DNA of 52,386 nucleotides. It comes from Pseudoalteromonas sp. BSi20652 (GTDB lineage: Bacteria > Pseudomonadota > Gammaproteobacteria > Enterobacterales > Alteromonadaceae). Position numbers and translations under genes: made by a program. Of the stretch, positions 38,075 through 50,209 are shown in pieces. Location of the stretch: contig NZ_BADT01000005.1 in the NCBI RefSeq assembly GCF_000239855.1, positions 1 to 52,386 of the forward strand. The letters are read 5' to 3'. The notes under the pieces are model-generated. The model was not told the origin of the DNA. It made no database searches and saw nothing but the letters and a program-made list of their open reading frames with translations. The number at the start of each line of letters is the position of its first letter. Position 1 is the stretch's first letter.

Positions 38075-38503
38075 ATGGCTAAAAAAGTTGAAGCTCTAAT
38101 CAAGCTACAAGTTGCCGCTGGTATGGCTAATCCTAGTCCTCCAGTAGGTCCTGCACTAGGTCAACACGGTGTAAACATCATGGAATTCTGTAAAGCGTTT
38201 AACGCACGTACAGAGTCTATCGAAAAAGGCGCTCCAGTTCCTGTAGTGATCTCTGTTTACGGTGACCGTTCATTTACGTTCGACATGAAAACGCCACCTG
38301 CTGCTTACTTACTTAAGAAAGCTGCTGGTATCAAGTCAGGCTCAGGCCGTCCTAACACTGATAAAGTAGGCACAGTAACTCGTGCTCAACTTGAAGAAAT
38401 TGTTGAGACAAAACGAACTGACCTTACAGCTGCCGATATGGACGCAGCGGTTCGCACTATCGCAGGTTCTGCGCGTGCGATGGGCTTGAACGTAGAGGAC
38501 TAA
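38075..38503 (+). CDS. rplK: 50S ribosomal protein L11
   Basis: L11 binds the GTPase-associated region of 23S rRNA and takes part in factor binding and the stringent response. The 142-residue sequence equals E. coli in length, with [20 protein letters not shown] and the C-terminal RNA-binding [40 protein letters not shown] precedes the ATG. L1 is known to repress this operon translationally, and the 130-nt leader is a candidate site. rplA follows after 3 bp. Confidence 0.98.
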   Translation: MAKKVEALIKLQVAAGMANPSPPVGPALGQHGVNIMEFCKAFNARTESIEKGAPVPVVISVYGDRSFTFDMKTPPAAYLLKKAAGIKSGSGRPNTDKVGTVTRAQLEEIVETKRTDLTAADMDAAVRTIAGSARAMGLNVED

Positions 38504-38506
38504 GAA

Positions 38507-39211
38507 ATGGCTAAATTAACTAAACGTATGCGTACTATCCGCGAAAAAGTGGAAGTAACAAAAGATTACGAGATCAATGAAGCAGTTGCTCTTTTAAAAG
38601 AGTTAGCGACAGCTAAATTCGTAGAAAGTGTTGACGTTGCTGTTAACCTTGGTATCGATGCTCGTAAATCTGATCAAAACGTTCGTGGTGCTACTGTACT
38701 ACCTAACGGTACTGGTCGTGACGTTCGTGTTGCTGTATTTACACAAGGCGCTAATGCAGAAGCTGCAAAAGAAGCCGGTGCTGAATTAGTAGGCATGGAA
38801 GATCTTGCTGAACTAGTTAAAAAAGGCGAGATGAACTTTGACGTTGTTGTTGCATCACCAGACGCTATGCGTGTTGTTGGTCAACTAGGTCAAATCTTAG
38901 GCCCACGTGGTCTAATGCCAAACCCTAAAACTGGTACTGTAACGCCTAACGTTGCAGAAGCAGTTAAAAATGCTAAAGCAGGTCAAGTACGTTACCGTAA
39001 TGACAAAAATGGCATCATCCATACTACTATTGGTAAGGTTGATTTCACTGCAGAGCAATTACAACAAAACCTTGAAGCTCTAATTGTTGCGCTTAAGAAG
39101 GCTAAACCTTCTCAAGCTAAAGGTGTTTACTTGAAGAAAGTAACTATCTCTACAACAATGGGCGCAGGTGTTTCTGTTGACCAAAGCACTTTAAGCACAA
39201 CTGTAGCTTAA
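38507..39211 (+). CDS. rplA: 50S ribosomal protein L1
   Basis: L1 forms the mobile stalk that moves E-site tRNA and represses its own rplK-rplA mRNA. The protein is 234 residues, as in E. coli, with [39 protein letters not shown] and the C-terminal [13 protein letters not shown]-type end (here [18 protein letters not shown]). No changes that would suggest loss of function are visible. A hairpin and the rplJ promoter follow. Confidence 0.98.
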   Translation: MAKLTKRMRTIREKVEVTKDYEINEAVALLKELATAKFVESVDVAVNLGIDARKSDQNVRGATVLPNGTGRDVRVAVFTQGANAEAAKEAGAELVGMEDLAELVKKGEMNFDVVVASPDAMRVVGQLGQILGPRGLMPNPKTGTVTPNVAEAVKNAKAGQVRYRNDKNGIIHTTIGKVDFTAEQLQQNLEALIVALKKAKPSQAKGVYLKKVTISTTMGAGVSVDQSTLSTTVA

Positions 39212-39218
39212 ATTAGTG

Positions 39219-39247
39219 TTTACATGGTGTGAAATTTGTACTATAAT
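39219..39247 (+). promoter_or_regulatory. rplJ promoter overlapping the rplA hairpin
   Basis: TTTACA (39219-39224) and a perfect TATAAT (39242-39247) are 17 bp apart. Predicted start is near 39254, inside the 3' arm of the hairpin at 39224-39257. Confidence 0.75.
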
Positions 39248-39260
39248 TTCGCGCCATTTT
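39224..39260 (+). terminator. Terminator-like hairpin after rplA
   Basis: ATGGTGTGAAATT (39224-39236) pairs with AATTTCGCGCCAT (39245-39257) over 13 bp including two G-U pairs, loop 8 nt, followed by UUU. It would form only in RNA reading through from rplA. Confidence 0.65.
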
Positions 39261-39533
39261 GTTGATTAATTTATTAATTTGCAAAGTAAAGAATTCGGGT
39301 TGAAGTCCATAATTTCGTTAAGCCTTTGGGTTTACGATAAATTGGGCTTCCGTCCAAGACCGTAGGTGGCTTCGGCCTTAATATTCACCTACGTAGACGG
39401 TGTAGACCCCAGATAGATTTTTCCTAATCCTTCTGGCTCTCGCCGTAAAAAGCATCTCTACCTTGTTTGGTAGGGAAGAGTAGAACCGGGGAAACCGATA
39501 ATCGGTACCCCCATTAAACCAGGAGTAACACCC
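39254..39533 (+). ncRNA. Ribosomal protein L10 leader RNA
   Basis: The roughly 280-nt leader before rplJ has no protein frame but rich pairing, including CCGTAGGTG with CACCTACG-type arms (about 39360-39396), CCGTCCAAGACC, and TACC...GGTA near 39459-39473, then the AGGAG ribosome site. This matches the L10(L12)4 autoregulatory leader known upstream of rplJ, in which the complex binds the leader and represses translation. Exact folding was not computed. Confidence 0.8.
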
Positions 39534-40028
39534 ATGGCTTTAAATCTTCAAGGCAAAAAAGCAATAGTTGCTGAAGTCAACGAAGCAGCCAATGGTGCTC
39601 TATCTGCAGTTGTTGCAGATTCTCGTGGTGTAACAGTTGGCGCAATCACTGCCCTTCGTAAAGAAGCTCGTGCAAACGGTATTTGGATGAAAGTTGTCCG
39701 TAATACTTTAGCAAAACGTGCTCTTGAAGGAACAGATTTTGAGTGTCTTTCTGATTCATTTGTTGGTCCAAGCTTAATCGCTTTCTCATCAGAGCATCCA
39801 GGTGCTGCTGCGCGTATCTTTTCAGATTTCGCGAAAAAGAATGAGAAATTCGAGATAAAAACGGCCGCTTTTGAAGGAAATGTTGTTAATGCAGCAATGC
39901 TTGCTACATTACCTACATACGATGAAGCTGTTGCACGCTTAATGAGTGCTATGAAAGAAGCGTCTGCGGGCAAATTGTGTAAAACAATTGAAGCAGTACG
40001 TCTACAGAAAGAAGAGCAAGCTGCTTAA
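39534..40028 (+). CDS. rplJ: 50S ribosomal protein L10
   Basis: L10 anchors L7/L12 dimers to the ribosome stalk and, with L12, represses its own operon through the leader RNA. The 164-residue protein (E. coli 165) starts [20 protein letters not shown] and keeps [19 protein letters not shown] and [13 protein letters not shown]; the C-terminal helix binds L12. It heads rplJ-rplL. Confidence 0.98.
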   Translation: MALNLQGKKAIVAEVNEAANGALSAVVADSRGVTVGAITALRKEARANGIWMKVVRNTLAKRALEGTDFECLSDSFVGPSLIAFSSEHPGAAARIFSDFAKKNEKFEIKTAAFEGNVVNAAMLATLPTYDEAVARLMSAMKEASAGKLCKTIEAVRLQKEEQAA

Positions 40029-40104
40029 TTTTAAGCTGTTTAATCTCACTTTCGGTGTAAAATTTATTTGGACTTAATGTCCGTTAATTATTAGGAAATT
40101 TGTA

Positions 40105-40467
40105 ATGTCTGTATCTAAAGACCAAATCCTTGACGCAATTGCTGAAATGTCAGTAATGGACGTTGTTGCTCTTATTGAAGCAATGGAAGAAAAATTCGGC
40201 GTAACTGCTGCAGCTGCTATGGTAGCTGGTCCAGCTGCTGAAGCTGTTGAAGAGAAAACAGAATTTGACGTAATCCTTACTGGCGCTGGCGCTAACAAGG
40301 TTTCTGCAATCAAAGCTGTTCGTAGCGCAACTGGCCTTGGCCTTAAAGAAGCGAAAGCTCTTGTTGAAGCTGCTCCTACACCTGTTAAAGAAGGTGTATC
40401 TAAAGAAGAAGCTGAAGCACTTGCAAAAGATCTTACTGAAGCTGGTGCTGAAGTTGAGGTTAAGTAA
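40105..40467 (+). CDS. rplL: 50S ribosomal protein L7/L12
   Basis: L7/L12 forms the flexible stalk that recruits translation GTPases. The 120-residue acidic protein (E. coli 121) has the N-terminal dimerisation helices ([20 protein letters not shown]), an alanine-rich hinge (about 33-52) and the globular C-terminal domain ([35 protein letters not shown]). AGGAAA precedes ATG. The hairpin after it probably attenuates entry into rpoB. Confidence 0.98.
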   Translation: MSVSKDQILDAIAEMSVMDVVALIEAMEEKFGVTAAAAMVAGPAAEAVEEKTEFDVILTGAGANKVSAIKAVRSATGLGLKEAKALVEAAPTPVKEGVSKEEAEALAKDLTEAGAEVEVK

Positions 40468-40508
40468 TTTAGCTTTTGCTAAGTTCGCTGCCTGAGAAAT
40501 CAGGCAAG

Positions 40509-40539
40509 GGCTGGTGATTATTTAATCACCGGCCTTTTT
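40509..40539 (+). terminator. Attenuator between rplL and rpoB
   Basis: GGCTGGTGATTA (40509-40520) pairs with TAATCACCGGCC (40523-40534), one G-U pair, followed by UUUUU. The apical bases must open for a real loop. As no comparable promoter overlaps it, rpoBC transcription probably depends on partial read-through, as known in E. coli. Confidence 0.8.
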
Positions 40540-40739
40540 GCGCTATAGAGTGATGCACTCTTTTAGTTCAAATAAAATCTGATTTTATCTTTACTTTCAA
40601 CGCTTTATAGTTTGCTAGTGTTAAAGTGGGATCTAATTAGAACAACAGTTAAATGTTGTAAAAATCTTGGCATAGCTGCCAGTTAAGTCTGTTCTTACAA
40701 GAACAGGTCGGGTCAAAGATCAGCAAGCTGAGGAACCCC
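40535..40739 (+). promoter_or_regulatory. rpoB leader region
   Basis: About 205 bases precede rpoB without a frame. TTGCTA with TAATTA (16-bp spacing) near 40612-40639 is a weak promoter match. A CTGTTCTTACAAGAACAG hairpin at 40688-40705 lies near the ribosome site, GAGGAA, and may affect rpoB translation. Confidence 0.4.
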
Positions 40740-43700
40740 ATGGCTTACTCTTATTCTGAAAAGAAACGTATCCGTAAGGATTTTGGTAAACGTCCACAAG
40801 TTTTGGATATACCTTTTTTACTGTCTACACAGTTAGAATCGTTTAAAAAATTCTTAGTGCCGGACGCTGATGGCGATCATGGTTTGGAAGCTGCCTTCCG
40901 TTCTGTGTTCCCTATTAAAAGCTACTCGGGAAATTCTGAGCTTCAATACGTAAGTTACCGTATTGGTGAGCCAGTTTTCGATGTAAAAGAATGTCAAATA
41001 CGCGGTGTGACTTATTCTGCTCCACTTCGCGTGAAACTGCGTCTTGTTGTTATGGACAAAGAAGCTCCAGGCACAGTTAAAGACATTAAAGAGCAAGAAG
41101 TTTACATGGGCGAAATTCCGCTCATGACCGATACCGGTACCTTTGTTATCAATGGTACAGAGCGTGTTATCGTTTCTCAGCTACACCGTAGCCCTGGTGT
41201 ATTCTTTGATAACGACCGCGGTAAAACTCATTCATCAGGTAAAGTATTATATAACGCACGCGTTATTCCTTACCGTGGTTCATGGTTAGACTTCGAATTT
41301 GATGCAAAAGACAACTTATATGTACGTATTGACCGTCGTCGTAAATTACCGGCTTCTATCATTTTACGTGCACTTGAGTACTCTAGTGAAGAAATCCTAG
41401 AAATCTTCTTCGATAACACGACGTTTGAAGTAGCTGACGGTAAAGTTCTTATGGAACTTGTACCTTCACGTTTACGTGGTGAAACTGCCGCTTTTGATAT
41501 CAAGAGCGAAGACGGTGAAGTATTTGTTGAAAAAGGCCGTCGTGTTACGGCTCGTCACATCAAGAGTATTGAAAAGAAAGGCACTAATCGCCTAGAAGTT
41601 CCTCATGAGTACATTATTGGCCGTGTTATAGCTAAAAACTACGTTGATGAGTCAACGGGTGAAGTTATTGCCAGTGCGAATGATGAATTAACTCTTGAGC
41701 TAATGGCTGAGTTAGTTAAAGCCGGTTACACTAAAATTGATACGTTATATATCAATGAAGTGGACAGCGGTGCTTACATGTCAAATACATTAAACATTGA
41801 CTCTTCAAGCAGCCGTTTAGAAGCACTAGTAGAAATTTATCGCATGATGCGCCCAGGCGAGCCACCGACGAAAGACGCGGCTGAAGCCTTATTCCAGAAC
41901 TTGTTCTTCTCTGAAGAACGTTATGACTTATCTACTGTAGGTCGTATGAAGTTCAATAGCCGTGTTGGTTACGATACAGACACAGGTCCAGGCACATTAA
42001 GCAAAGAAGACATCGTGTCTGTTATGAAAGTATTAATTGCTATTCGTAACGGTCAAGGCGATGTTGATGATATCGATCACTTAGGCAACCGTCGTATACG
42101 TAGTGTTGGCGAAATGGCTGAGAACCAATTCCGTGTTGGTCTAGTACGTGTTGAACGTGCTGTACGTGAGCGTTTAAGCTTAGGTGACCTTGATGCGATA
42201 ATGCCACAAGATCTTATTAACGCTAAGCCTATTTCGGCAGCGGTTAAAGAGTTCTTCGGCTCGTCTCAGTTATCACAGTTTATGGACCAAAATAACCCAC
42301 TATCAGAAGTTACGCATAAACGTCGTATCTCTGCATTAGGTCCGGGCGGTCTAACTCGTGAACGCGCAGGCTTTGAAGTACGTGACGTTCACGTAACTCA
42401 CTATGGTCGCGTATGTCCAATCGAGACTCCTGAGGGTCCAAATATCGGTCTAATTAACTCGTTGTCTACGTACGCACGTACAAATGACTACGGTTTCTTA
42501 GAAACACCTTACCGCAAAGTGGTAGACGGTGTTGTAACTGATGAAGTTGATTATTTATCAGCCATTGAAGAAGGTCAGTTTGTTATCGCACAGGCGAACT
42601 CAAACTTAACTGAAACCAATGAGTTTGTTGATGAACTTATCCCATGTCGTCACAAAGGTGAATCTACCTTTATGGGTCGCATGGACCAGCAGTATATGGA
42701 TGTATCACCACAACAGGTGATCTCTGTAGCGGCAGCACTTATCCCGTTCCTAGAACATGATGATGCTAACCGTGCATTGATGGGTTCAAACATGCAACGT
42801 CAAGCAGTACCAACATTGAAAGCGGATAAGCCGTTAGTAGGTACTGGTATTGAGTTAACACTAGCGAAAGATTCTGGTGTAACTATCGTTGCTAAACGTG
42901 GTGGTGAAGTAATGTATGCTGACGCAAGTCGCATCGTTGTAAATGTACATGAAGAAGAACGCATTCCTGGTGAAGCGGGCATCGACATCTACAACTTAAC
43001 CAAATACACACGTTCAAACCAAAATACATGTATTAACCAAAAACCAACGTGTATGGTTGGCGAACCGGTTACTCGTGGTGACGTGTTAGCAGATGGTCCT
43101 TCGACTGACTTAGGTGACTTAGCCCTTGGTCAAAACCTTCGCGTGGCATTTATGCCGTGGAACGGTTACAACTTCGAAGATTCAATCTTACTATCAGAGC
43201 GCGTAGTTGAAGAAGATCGTCTAACGACTATCCATATTCAAGAACTACAGTGTGTTGCCCGTGATACTAAATTAGGTCCAGAAGAGATCACTGCAGATAT
43301 CCCGAATGTGGGTGAATCTGCGCTAGGCAAGCTTGATGAGTCAGGTGTTGTTTATATTGGCGCTGAAGTTAAGAGCGGCGATATCCTAGTAGGTAAAGTG
43401 ACTCCTAAAGGTGAGACACAGCTTACACCTGAAGAGAAGCTTCTACGAGCTATCTTCGGCGAAAAAGCGTCTGACGTTAAAGACAGCTCTTTACGTGTAC
43501 CAAACTCTGTAACTGGTACTGTAATTGACGTACAAGTTTTCACCCGTGATGGTGTTGAAAAAGACAAACGTGCGTTAGAAGTTGAAGATATGCAGCTTCG
43601 CGAAGCGAAGAAAGACTTCAACGAAGAGTTCCGTATTCTAGAAGCTGGTTTATTAGACCGCGCTCGCAAGTTACTTATTGCAGCTGACTTCGATGAAGAA

Positions 43701-44765
43701 AAATTAGCGTCATTGAATGCTGAAAAGTTACTTACTCAAAGCCTTGCGCAAGAAGACAAGCAAGCTGAACTTGAGCAACTAGCTGCACAGTATGATGAAC
43801 TTAAAGCTGAATACGATAAAAAGTTTGAAAACAAACGTCGTAAAATTACCCAAGGTGATGACTTAGCACCAGGCGTACTTAAGATTGTTAAAGTATACCT
43901 AGCTGTTAAACGTCGAATCCAACCGGGTGATAAAATGGCGGGTCGTCACGGTAACAAAGGTGTTATCTCGACTATCGTACCAGTAGAAGATATGCCTTAT
44001 GACGACAAAGGTCGTACGGTAGATATCGTATTGAACCCACTAGGTGTACCATCGCGTATGAACATCGGTCAGATCCTTGAAACACATATGGGTCTAGCTG
44101 CACGTGGTATCGGTGAACGTATTGAAGAAATGATGAAAGAGCAACGCGAGCTTCATGAGCTGCGTGATTTCATCAAGCAAGCTTACGAAATTGGTGAATC
44201 TCGCCAAGTTGTAGATATTGCTAGCTTTACTGATGACGAAATTCGTCGTCTAGCTGAAAACTTAAAAGGTGGTTTACCAATTGCTACTCCTGCATTTGAT
44301 GGCGCGAAAGAAAGCGAAATCAAAGATATGCTAGAGCTTGCGGGCTACCCACGCAGTGGTCAGGTTACACTTTATGATGGCCGTACTGGCGATCAGTTTG
44401 AACGTCAAGTAACTGTTGGTTACATGTATATGCTTAAACTTAACCACTTGGTTGACGATAAGATGCACGCACGTTCAACTGGTTCTTATAGCCTTGTTAC
44501 TCAGCAGCCGCTGGGTGGTAAAGCACAGTTCGGTGGCCAGCGTTTTGGTGAGATGGAAGTATGGGCACTTGAAGCTTACGGTGCTGCTTACACTCTACAA
44601 GAAATGCTAACAGTGAAATCGGATGACGTGAATGGTCGTACTAAGATGTATAAAAACATCGTTGATGGTAACCACAAGATGGAACCAGGTATGCCAGAAT
44701 CGTTCAACGTATTGTTGAAAGAAATCCGTTCACTGGGTATCAACATCGAGTTGGAAGAAAATTAA
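40740..44765 (+). CDS. rpoB: DNA-directed RNA polymerase subunit beta
   Basis: RpoB is the catalytic beta subunit of RNA polymerase. It has 1341 residues (E. coli 1342). The rifampicin-binding region reads [16 protein letters not shown] and [13 protein letters not shown] with no known resistance substitution, so the enzyme should be rifampicin-sensitive. Other signatures are [20 protein letters not shown]-type [17 protein letters not shown] and the C-terminal [26 protein letters not shown] precedes the ATG. Confidence 0.99.
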   Translation: MAYSYSEKKRIRKDFGKRPQVLDIPFLLSTQLESFKKFLVPDADGDHGLEAAFRSVFPIKSYSGNSELQYVSYRIGEPVFDVKECQIRGVTYSAPLRVKLRLVVMDKEAPGTVKDIKEQEVYMGEIPLMTDTGTFVINGTERVIVSQLHRSPGVFFDNDRGKTHSSGKVLYNARVIPYRGSWLDFEFDAKDNLYVRIDRRRKLPASIILRALEYSSEEILEIFFDNTTFEVADGKVLMELVPSRLRGETAAFDIKSEDGEVFVEKGRRVTARHIKSIEKKGTNRLEVPHEYIIGRVIAKNYVDESTGEVIASANDELTLELMAELVKAGYTKIDTLYINEVDSGAYMSNTLNIDSSSSRLEALVEIYRMMRPGEPPTKDAAEALFQNLFFSEERYDLSTVGRMKFNSRVGYDTDTGPGTLSKEDIVSVMKVLIAIRNGQGDVDDIDHLGNRRIRSVGEMAENQFRVGLVRVERAVRERLSLGDLDAIMPQDLINAKPISAAVKEFFGSSQLSQFMDQNNPLSEVTHKRRISALGPGGLTRERAGFEVRDVHVTHYGRVCPIETPEGPNIGLINSLSTYARTNDYGFLETPYRKVVDGVVTDEVDYLSAIEEGQFVIAQANSNLTETNEFVDELIPCRHKGESTFMGRMDQQYMDVSPQQVISVAAALIPFLEHDDANRALMGSNMQRQAVPTLKADKPLVGTGIELTLAKDSGVTIVAKRGGEVMYADASRIVVNVHEEERIPGEAGIDIYNLTKYTRSNQNTCINQKPTCMVGEPVTRGDVLADGPSTDLGDLALGQNLRVAFMPWNGYNFEDSILLSERVVEEDRLTTIHIQELQCVARDTKLGPEEITADIPNVGESALGKLDESGVVYIGAEVKSGDILVGKVTPKGETQLTPEEKLLRAIFGEKASDVKDSSLRVPNSVTGTVIDVQVFTRDGVEKDKRALEVEDMQLREAKKDFNEEFRILEAGLLDRARKLLIAADFDEEKLASLNAEKLLTQSLAQEDKQAELEQLAAQYDELKAEYDKKFENKRRKITQGDDLAPGVLKIVKVYLAVKRRIQPGDKMAGRHGNKGVISTIVPVEDMPYDDKGRTVDIVLNPLGVPSRMNIGQILETHMGLAARGIGERIEEMMKEQRELHELRDFIKQAYEIGESRQVVDIASFTDDEIRRLAENLKGGLPIATPAFDGAKESEIKDMLELAGYPRSGQVTLYDGRTGDQFERQVTVGYMYMLKLNHLVDDKMHARSTGSYSLVTQQPLGGKAQFGGQRFGEMEVWALEAYGAAYTLQEMLTVKSDDVNGRTKMYKNIVDGNHKMEPGMPESFNVLLKEIRSLGINIELEEN

Positions 44766-44869
44766 GCCAATTAGATGCTGCAGTTAACGCTGCAGCATCT
44801 GTTACGGCTGAATAGAATGTAGGGACGAGATTACCCGTCCTCAAGATTAACTCCGACAGGAGAGCTAAG

Positions 44870-47800
44870 GTGAAAGACTTACTTAAGTTTCTGAAGCAAC
44901 AAAATAAGACCGAAGAATTCGATGCAATTCGCATTGGTCTTGCTTCACCAGACATGGTTCGTTCATGGTCATACGGTGAAGTAAAGAAACCTGAGACTAT
45001 TAACTACCGTACTTTCAAGCCTGAGCGCGATGGCTTATTCTGTGCCCGTATTTTCGGCCCAGTGAAAGATTATGAGTGTTTATGTGGTAAATATAAACGC
45101 CTTAAACACCGTGGTGTGATCTGTGAAAAGTGTGGCGTTGAAGTTACACTCACTAAAGTGCGACGCGATCGTATGGGTCATATTGACCTTGCGAGCCCAG
45201 TTGCACACATATGGTTTTTAAAATCATTACCGTCACGTATCGGCTTAATGCTAGATATGACGCTTCGTGATATTGAACGTGTTCTTTACTTCGAGTCATT
45301 CGTAGTAACTGAGCCAGGTATGACAACGCTTGAGCGTGGTCAATTACTTGGTGAAGAAGAATACCTTGATGCATTAGAAGAGCACGGTGATGAGTTTGAA
45401 GCTAAGATGGGTGCTGAAGCAGTTTTAGACTTGCTTCGTGAACTCGATCTTGCTCAATTAATTGCTGAGATGCGTGAAGAGTTACCAACTATTAACTCTG
45501 AAACTAAGCGTAAAAAAATCACTAAACGTCTTAAATTAATGGAATCGTTCCATCAATCAGGTAATAACCCTGAGTGGATGATCATGACAGTACTTCCAGT
45601 ATTGCCACCTGATCTACGCCCATTAGTACCACTAGACGGTGGTCGTTTTGCGACATCTGATCTAAATGACCTTTACCGTCGTGTTATTAACCGTAATAAC
45701 CGTCTTAAGCGTCTACTAGATTTAGCGGCACCAGACATTATTGTTCGTAACGAAAAACGTATGTTACAAGAAGCGGTAGATGCGTTACTTGATAACGGTC
45801 GTCGTGGTCGTGCAATTACAGGTTCTAACAAACGCCCTCTTAAATCTCTTGCTGATATGATCAAGGGTAAGCAAGGTCGTTTCCGTCAGAACTTACTTGG
45901 TAAGCGTGTAGATTATTCAGGCCGTTCTGTAATCACAGTTGGTCCTACACTTAAGCTTCACCAATGTGGTCTTCCTAAGAAGATGGCACTTGAGCTATTC
46001 AAACCATTTATCTATGGCAAACTAGAGCGTCGCGGCATGGCTACGACAATCAAAGCTGCTAAGAAAATGGTTGAACGTGAAGTTCCGGAAGTATGGGATG
46101 TACTTGACGAAGTAATTCGTGAACATCCAGTATTACTTAACCGTGCACCAACACTTCACCGTTTGTGTATCCAAGCGTTTGAGCCTGTGCTTATCGAAGG
46201 TAAAGCGATTCATTTGCATCCATTAGTATGTGCGGCCTACAACGCCGATTTCGATGGTGACCAAATGGCGGTACACGTACCGTTAACAATCGAAGCGCAG
46301 CTTGAAGCTCGTGCATTAATGATGTCAACAAACAACATTCTATCTCCTGCGAATGGTGAGCCAATCATCGTTCCTTCACAGGATGTTGTATTGGGTCTTT
46401 ATTACATGACTCGTGACCGCATTAACGCTAAAGGCGAAGGCGCGATATTTAAAGATCCAAAAGAAGCAGAAAAAGCATACCGCAGTGGCAATGCAGACCT
46501 TCACGCAATTGTGAAAGTACGTATTAGCCAATCAGTTAAAAACGAAGACGGCGTAGTAGAAGATACTATTACTGTTATCGATACAACTGTTGGTCGTGCG
46601 ATTTTGTCTCTTATTTTACCTAAAGGCATGCCGTTTGCATCAATCAACCAGCCGCTAGGTAAAAAGCAGATTTCTGGCTTATTGAATGAGTGTTACCGTC
46701 GTCTAGGTCTTAAAGATACAGTTGTGTTTGCTGACCAAGTTATGTACACCGGTTTCCATTATGCAATGAAGTCAGGTGTTTCTATCGGTATTGATGACTT
46801 AGTTATCCCACCGGTTAAAGCACAGATAATTGAATCAGCTGAAGCTGAAGTTACTGAAATCAACCAACAATTCCAATCGGGTCTTGTAACGGCTGGTGAA
46901 AAGTACAACAAAGTTATCGATATCTGGTCACGTGTAAACGAAAACTTATCACGTGAGATGATGTCTAACTTGTCGAAAGACACAGTTATTAATGCACAAG
47001 GTGAAGAAGTAGAGCAACCGTCATTTAACTCAGTGTTTATGATGGCCGACTCAGGTGCTCGTGGTAGTGCTGCACAGATTCGTCAGTTGGCGGGTATGCG
47101 TGGCCTAATGGCACGTCCAGATGGTTCAATCATCGAGACGCCAATCACAGCTAACTTCCGTGAAGGTCTAAACGTACTTCAGTACTTCATCTCAACGCAT
47201 GGTGCGCGTAAAGGTCTTGCCGATACAGCACTTAAAACAGCAAACTCGGGTTACCTAACGCGTCGTCTAGTAGACGTTGCACAAGATTTGGTAATCAATG
47301 AAGATGACTGTGGCACAGAAGATGGCTTAACAATGAAACCGCTTATTGAAGGTGGTGATGTTGTAGAAGCACTTCGTGAACGTGTTCTAGGTCGTGTTGT
47401 TGCTGAAGATATTGTGATTCCAGGTACTAATACAGTGCTTGTTGAACGTAATATCATGCTAGACGAAAAACTGTGTGACCTTTTAGAAGAGCATTCAGTA
47501 GATGAAGTTCGCGTACGTTCTGTTATCACATGTGATAATGACTTTGGTGTTTGTGCTAACTGTTACGGTCGTGACCTAGCACGTGGTCATATCATCAACG
47601 CTGGTGAATCAGTGGGTGTTATCGCGGCACAGTCAATTGGTGAGCCGGGTACACAGTTAACAATGCGTACCTTCCACATCGGTGGTGCGGCATCTAGAGC
47701 GTCTGCAGAAAATAATGTACAAGTTAAAACTAATGGTACATTAAAACTTCATAACTCTAAGTACGTATTAAACACAGACGGTAAGATTGTTATTACCTCT

Positions 47801-49045
47801 CGTTCTACGGAAATTACTATCATTGATAGTCATGGTCGTGAGAAAGAGCGTTATAAAGTACCTTATGGTGCGGTATTAACAGTGCAAGACAATGCTGAAG
47901 TTCTAGGTAACGATATCGTTGCTACTTGGGACCCGCATAGTCACCCAATCGTTCTTGAGCATAAATCAAAAGTATCGTTCAGCGATATCGATGATTCAAA
48001 TACTGAAGCACAGACTGATGAGCTAACTGGTTTAACCCGTGTAGTTGTAAAAGATCTTGCTAAAGTAAATACGAAAGAACCAAAGCTTATCATCGAAAGT
48101 GAAGAGCGCGGTCTGCAAGAAACACGTCTTCCTTCATTCACGACGATTGAAGTTATTGACGGCGTTACAGCAAACCCAGGTGACGTGTTAGCACGTATTC
48201 CGCAAGAAGGTTCGAAAACTCGTGATATCACGGGTGGTCTACCACGCGTAGCCGACTTATTTGAAGCTCGTAAGCCAAAAGAACCAGCTATATTAGCTGA
48301 AGTAACTGGTACAATTAGCTTCGGTAAAGAGACTAAAGGTAAGAAACGTTTAGTTATTACTCCAGCTGAAGGTGATCATTACGAAGAGATGATTCCTAAA
48401 TGGCGTCAACTTAACGTGTTTGAAGGTGAGCAAGTGTCTAAAGGTGAAGTTATCGCCGATGGTCCTGAATCACCGCATGACATCTTGCGCCTACGTGGTG
48501 TGACTCATGTTGCTAACTATATCGTTAACGAAGTGCAAGAGGTTTACCGTTTGCAAGGCGTTAAGATCAATGACAAGCACATTGAAACAATTATCCGTCA
48601 AATGTTACGTAAATGTACCATTATGCACGGTGGTGATACTGACTTCTTAGCCGGTGAACAAATCGAAGTGGCGCGCGTTAATATCGCAAACCGTGACCTT
48701 GAAAAACAAGGTAAGATACCAGCTAAGTTTGAAATCCAGTTAATGGGTATCACAAAAGCATCACTAGCAACAGAATCTTTCATCTCTGCAGCGTCTTTCC
48801 AAGAGACAACACGTGTTCTTACAGATGCGGCAGTGAATGGTAAGAGCGATGAACTTCGCGGTCTTAAAGAAAACGTAATTGTGGGTCGTTTGATCCCAGC
48901 CGGTACCGGTTTTGCGTATCATCAAGAACGTATGGCTCGCCGTAAACAAAGCAAAGTAGTAGTAGAAGAGCAAACAGTAAGTGCAGAAGAGGCAACTCAA
49001 GCACTTACAGACGCTCTAAATGCTGATTTGTCTGGAAATCAATAA
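44870..49045 (+). CDS. rpoC: DNA-directed RNA polymerase subunit beta'
   Basis: RpoC provides the active-site magnesium and binds sigma. It has 1391 residues (E. coli 1407). Visible features are the N-terminal zinc site ([20 protein letters not shown]), the catalytic NADFDGDQM at about 458-466, the trigger-loop region [15 protein letters not shown], and the second zinc-binding cysteines in [18 protein letters not shown]. The start is GTG 44870 with AGGAGAG upstream. It lies 104 bp after rpoB without a terminator between. Confidence 0.99.
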   Translation: MKDLLKFLKQQNKTEEFDAIRIGLASPDMVRSWSYGEVKKPETINYRTFKPERDGLFCARIFGPVKDYECLCGKYKRLKHRGVICEKCGVEVTLTKVRRDRMGHIDLASPVAHIWFLKSLPSRIGLMLDMTLRDIERVLYFESFVVTEPGMTTLERGQLLGEEEYLDALEEHGDEFEAKMGAEAVLDLLRELDLAQLIAEMREELPTINSETKRKKITKRLKLMESFHQSGNNPEWMIMTVLPVLPPDLRPLVPLDGGRFATSDLNDLYRRVINRNNRLKRLLDLAAPDIIVRNEKRMLQEAVDALLDNGRRGRAITGSNKRPLKSLADMIKGKQGRFRQNLLGKRVDYSGRSVITVGPTLKLHQCGLPKKMALELFKPFIYGKLERRGMATTIKAAKKMVEREVPEVWDVLDEVIREHPVLLNRAPTLHRLCIQAFEPVLIEGKAIHLHPLVCAAYNADFDGDQMAVHVPLTIEAQLEARALMMSTNNILSPANGEPIIVPSQDVVLGLYYMTRDRINAKGEGAIFKDPKEAEKAYRSGNADLHAIVKVRISQSVKNEDGVVEDTITVIDTTVGRAILSLILPKGMPFASINQPLGKKQISGLLNECYRRLGLKDTVVFADQVMYTGFHYAMKSGVSIGIDDLVIPPVKAQIIESAEAEVTEINQQFQSGLVTAGEKYNKVIDIWSRVNENLSREMMSNLSKDTVINAQGEEVEQPSFNSVFMMADSGARGSAAQIRQLAGMRGLMARPDGSIIETPITANFREGLNVLQYFISTHGARKGLADTALKTANSGYLTRRLVDVAQDLVINEDDCGTEDGLTMKPLIEGGDVVEALRERVLGRVVAEDIVIPGTNTVLVERNIMLDEKLCDLLEEHSVDEVRVRSVITCDNDFGVCANCYGRDLARGHIINAGESVGVIAAQSIGEPGTQLTMRTFHIGGAASRASAENNVQVKTNGTLKLHNSKYVLNTDGKIVITSRSTEITIIDSHGREKERYKVPYGAVLTVQDNAEVLGNDIVATWDPHSHPIVLEHKSKVSFSDIDDSNTEAQTDELTGLTRVVVKDLAKVNTKEPKLIIESEERGLQETRLPSFTTIEVIDGVTANPGDVLARIPQEGSKTRDITGGLPRVADLFEARKPKEPAILAEVTGTISFGKETKGKKRLVITPAEGDHYEEMIPKWRQLNVFEGEQVSKGEVIADGPESPHDILRLRGVTHVANYIVNEVQEVYRLQGVKINDKHIETIIRQMLRKCTIMHGGDTDFLAGEQIEVARVNIANRDLEKQGKIPAKFEIQLMGITKASLATESFISAASFQETTRVLTDAAVNGKSDELRGLKENVIVGRLIPAGTGFAYHQERMARRKQSKVVVEEQTVSAEEATQALTDALNADLSGNQ

Positions 49046-49111
49046 ACTGTTCTTAATCAATAGATTAAGTAATCGTAAGGCAGTTATATGCTGTCTTGCG
49101 GTTAGTTTAGG

Positions 49112-49140
49112 TTGACAGGTTAAACTTTGCTCATTAAAAT
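49112..49140 (+). promoter_or_regulatory. rpsL (str operon) promoter overlapping the rpoC terminator
   Basis: A perfect TTGACA (49112-49117) and TAAAAT (49135-49140) are 17 bp apart. Predicted start is A49147, immediately after the CCGCC that forms the GC-rich base of the rpoC terminator. Confidence 0.8.
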
Positions 49141-49199
49141 TCCGCCACCCATTTACTTGTGTGCTTAATGCAGGCTCGTAAATAAAGGGCGGATTTTTT
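49136..49199 (+). terminator. Terminator after rpoC
   Basis: TCCGCC (49141-49146) pairs with GGCGGA (49188-49193), then C-G with a bulge, and ATTTAC (49151-49156) with GTAAAT (49178-49183); a run of six T follows. Flanking AAAA pairs further with the T run. Confidence 0.75.
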
Positions 49200-49239
49200 A
49201 TTTTTTTCAGTAGTAATTTTAATTTCAGGAGCTATTTAA

Positions 49240-49614
49240 ATGGCAACTATTAACCAGCTAGTGCGTAAGCCACGCCGTAGCAAGGTTACGAAAAGTAACT
49301 CAGCTGCACTAAAAGCGTGTCCGCAAAAGCGCGGTGTATGTACTCGCGTATATACAACTACACCTAAGAAACCAAACTCGGCGTTACGTAAAGTAGCACG
49401 TGTACGTTTAACTAACGGTTTCGAAGTAACTTCATACATTGGCGGTGAAGGTCATAACCTTCAAGAGCATAGTGTAATCCTAATCCGTGGTGGTCGTGTT
49501 AAAGATTTACCAGGTGTGCGTTTTCACACTGTTCGTGGTGCACTTGACTGTGCAGGCGTTAGCGATCGTCGTCAAGCTCGTTCTAAATACGGTACAAAAC
49601 GCCCTAAAGGCTAA
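49240..49614 (+). CDS. rpsL: 30S ribosomal protein S12
   Basis: S12 sits at the decoding centre and affects accuracy and streptomycin sensitivity. The 124-residue protein keeps [19 protein letters not shown] and [20 protein letters not shown]; the lysines at which streptomycin resistance mutations are known are unchanged. CAGGAG precedes the ATG. It opens the str operon rpsL-rpsG-fusA. Confidence 0.99.
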
Positions 49615-49711
49615 TTGTATTCCGTTAGTAAGGCCAAGCACTAAATATATATAATTATTGTTTTGGGTGATTGACTCGAAAGAGCAAACCTGAATAAACC
49701 GGAGATACAAA

Positions 49712-50182
49712 ATGCCTAGAAGACGCGTAATCGGTCAACGTAAAATTCTTCCAGATCCTAAGTTCGGATCGGAACTTCTTGCTAAATTCGTTAACATCGT
49801 GATGTTAGACGGCAAGAAATCTACTGCTGAAAAAATTGTTTATGGTGCGCTAGACGTGGCTGCTGAGAAATCAGGCAAGTCGCACCTAGAAATCTTTGAA
49901 ACTGCACTTGATAACATCCGCCCACAGGTAGAAGTTAAATCTCGCCGTGTTGGTGGTTCAACTTATCAAGTACCAGTTGAAGTACGTCCAGTTCGTCGTA
50001 ACGCATTAGGTATGCGTTGGTTAGTAGACGCTGCACGTAAGCGTGGCGAAAAATCTATGGGCTTACGTTTAGCTCAAGAAATCGTTGACGCTTCTGATAA
50101 TAAAGGCACTGCGGTTAAGAAACGTGAAGACGTTCACCGTATGGCTGAAGCGAATAAAGCATTCGCTCATTACCGTTGGTAA
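49712..50182 (+). CDS. rpsG: 30S ribosomal protein S7
   Basis: S7 nucleates assembly of the 30S head and in E. coli represses the str operon translationally. The 156-residue protein has [20 protein letters not shown], the RNA-binding [14 protein letters not shown] and [25 protein letters not shown] precedes the ATG. The 97-bp rpsL-rpsG gap is where the S7 binding site lies in E. coli; no folding was computed here. Confidence 0.98.
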   Translation: MPRRRVIGQRKILPDPKFGSELLAKFVNIVMLDGKKSTAEKIVYGALDVAAEKSGKSHLEIFETALDNIRPQVEVKSRRVGGSTYQVPVEVRPVRRNALGMRWLVDAARKRGEKSMGLRLAQEIVDASDNKGTAVKKREDVHRMAEANKAFAHYRW

Positions 50183-50209
50183 TCTGTCTTTAACCTTTAA
50201 GAGGATCAT

